Shown in pieces: positions 63,701-64,000 of a stretch of 64,000 nt of DNA. Numbering within the stretch: the first letter of the stretch is position 1; each line of letters opens with the position of its first letter. A model generated the notes under the pieces. It ran no database searches, was not told where the DNA came from, and saw only the letters and a list, made by a program, of their open reading frames with translations. Made by a program: the position numbers and the translations under genes. Source of the stretch: Nocardioides mesophilus (lineage in GTDB: Bacteria; Actinomycetota; Actinomycetes; Propionibacteriales; Nocardioidaceae); contig NZ_CP060713.1 of NCBI RefSeq assembly GCF_014395785.1, positions 3,934,501-3,998,500 of the forward strand, written 5' to 3'.

Positions 63701-64000
63701 GTGACCTGGCACCTCGACGCGGCGATCGCCTGCGCCCTCTACGGACTGCTCGTGGGCCGGCTGGTGCCGACGCTCATCGCCTGGGTCCCCGAGCCGGAGG
63801 CCGATCCCGACGCCGATCCGGCCGAGGAGCCCAAGGAGCTCTACGCCGACATCGCCCGGCAGCGTGGCCTGCGGACCCGGGCGTCGCTGGCCACCGCGGT
63901 GGTCGCCGGGCTGCTCGGGGCGGCGGTGGGCTGGTCGACGGCGCTGATGTTCCTGCTCTACCTCGCCCCGGTCGGCGTGGCGCTCGCCGTGATCGACTGG
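63701..64000 (+). CDS. prepilin peptidase (A24 family), 3' end outside window
   Basis: 100 residues visible from GTG 63701. Helix 1 AAIACALYGLLVGRLVPTLI, an acidic loop (EADPDADPAEEPKELYADIARQ), helix 2 with LATAVVAGLLGAAVGW, helix 3, and finally LAVIDW, where the first catalytic Asp of the GxxxD/xxDxxxxxLP aspartyl protease is expected. Cleaves type IV pilin leader peptides. The sequence ends just as the catalytic motif begins. Confidence 0.75.
   Translation, partial: MTWHLDAAIACALYGLLVGRLVPTLIAWVPEPEADPDADPAEEPKELYADIARQRGLRTRASLATAVVAGLLGAAVGWSTALMFLLYLAPVGVALAVIDW

Overview
This is a very GC-rich window from an actinobacterium. The biased codon use, GTG starts, phosphatidylinositol-mannoside genes (pgsA, patA, pimA), an SsgA/SsgB-like protein and the gene orders thrS-HIT-pgsA-patA-pimA-pdxS-pdxT-yebC-ruvCAB-yajC-secDF-apt-relA and rarA-alaS-ruvX-mltG-aroE all fit. 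The proteins look most like Nocardioidaceae (Nocardioides and relatives); that placement is an impression from reading, not a search result.

Region 1 (1-13.0 kb) is a loose accessory stretch of short, mixed-strand genes: a cut-off glycoside hydrolase family 3 protein, hydrolases, a patatin, a cupin, an epimerase, an SGNH esterase, an NlpC/P60 hydrolase, an isocitrate-lyase-superfamily protein, and a TetR-controlled divergent pair with a clear operator palindrome. Several genes here look damaged. A LuxR-type two-component system has lost its response-regulator N-terminus at a junction that also removed the start of a divergent acetyltransferase. Its kinase has an in-frame amber codon, and the NlpC/P60 gene is frameshifted just after its lipoprotein signal.

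Region 2 (13.06-18.81 kb) is a 5.7-kb element integrated into the tRNA-Val(GAC) gene of a Gly-Cys-Val tRNA operon. It is bounded by a perfect 46-bp direct repeat of the tRNA 3' half. It has phage-like genes on the minus strand (an LGLTDA-repeat tail-like protein, a baseplate-like protein, a small membrane protein, an HNH nuclease) and nine tiny overlapping genes on the plus strand, four with CxxC pairs. It also has a dense helically phased array of 17 CACCTG motifs, paired att-arm-like repeats and a replacement terminator for the tRNA operon. No integrase or replication protein is visible. This is the part of the window most likely to hold something undescribed.

Region 3 (18.8-45.2 kb) is core genome: tRNAs, an aminotransferase, the SsgB-like protein, thrS, the PIM lipid operon, PLP synthase, Holliday junction processing, Sec export, purine salvage, stringent response, hisS and aspS. 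Region 4 (45.2-51.7 kb) is an oligopeptide-type ABC importer. Region 5 (51.7-64 kb) is rarA, alaS, ruvX, mltG and aroE. It continues into a four-gene 2-oxoacid:acceptor oxidoreductase cassette with a flavoprotein/ferredoxin partner, and the start of a prepilin peptidase.

Three breaks (NlpC/P60 gene, alaS, and the boundary between the MBL hydrolase and hisS) each resolve by changing one base in a C or G run of four or five. One of them lies in an essential gene, so homopolymer base-calling error is a live explanation for these three. It does not explain the amber codon or the regulator/acetyltransferase junction.
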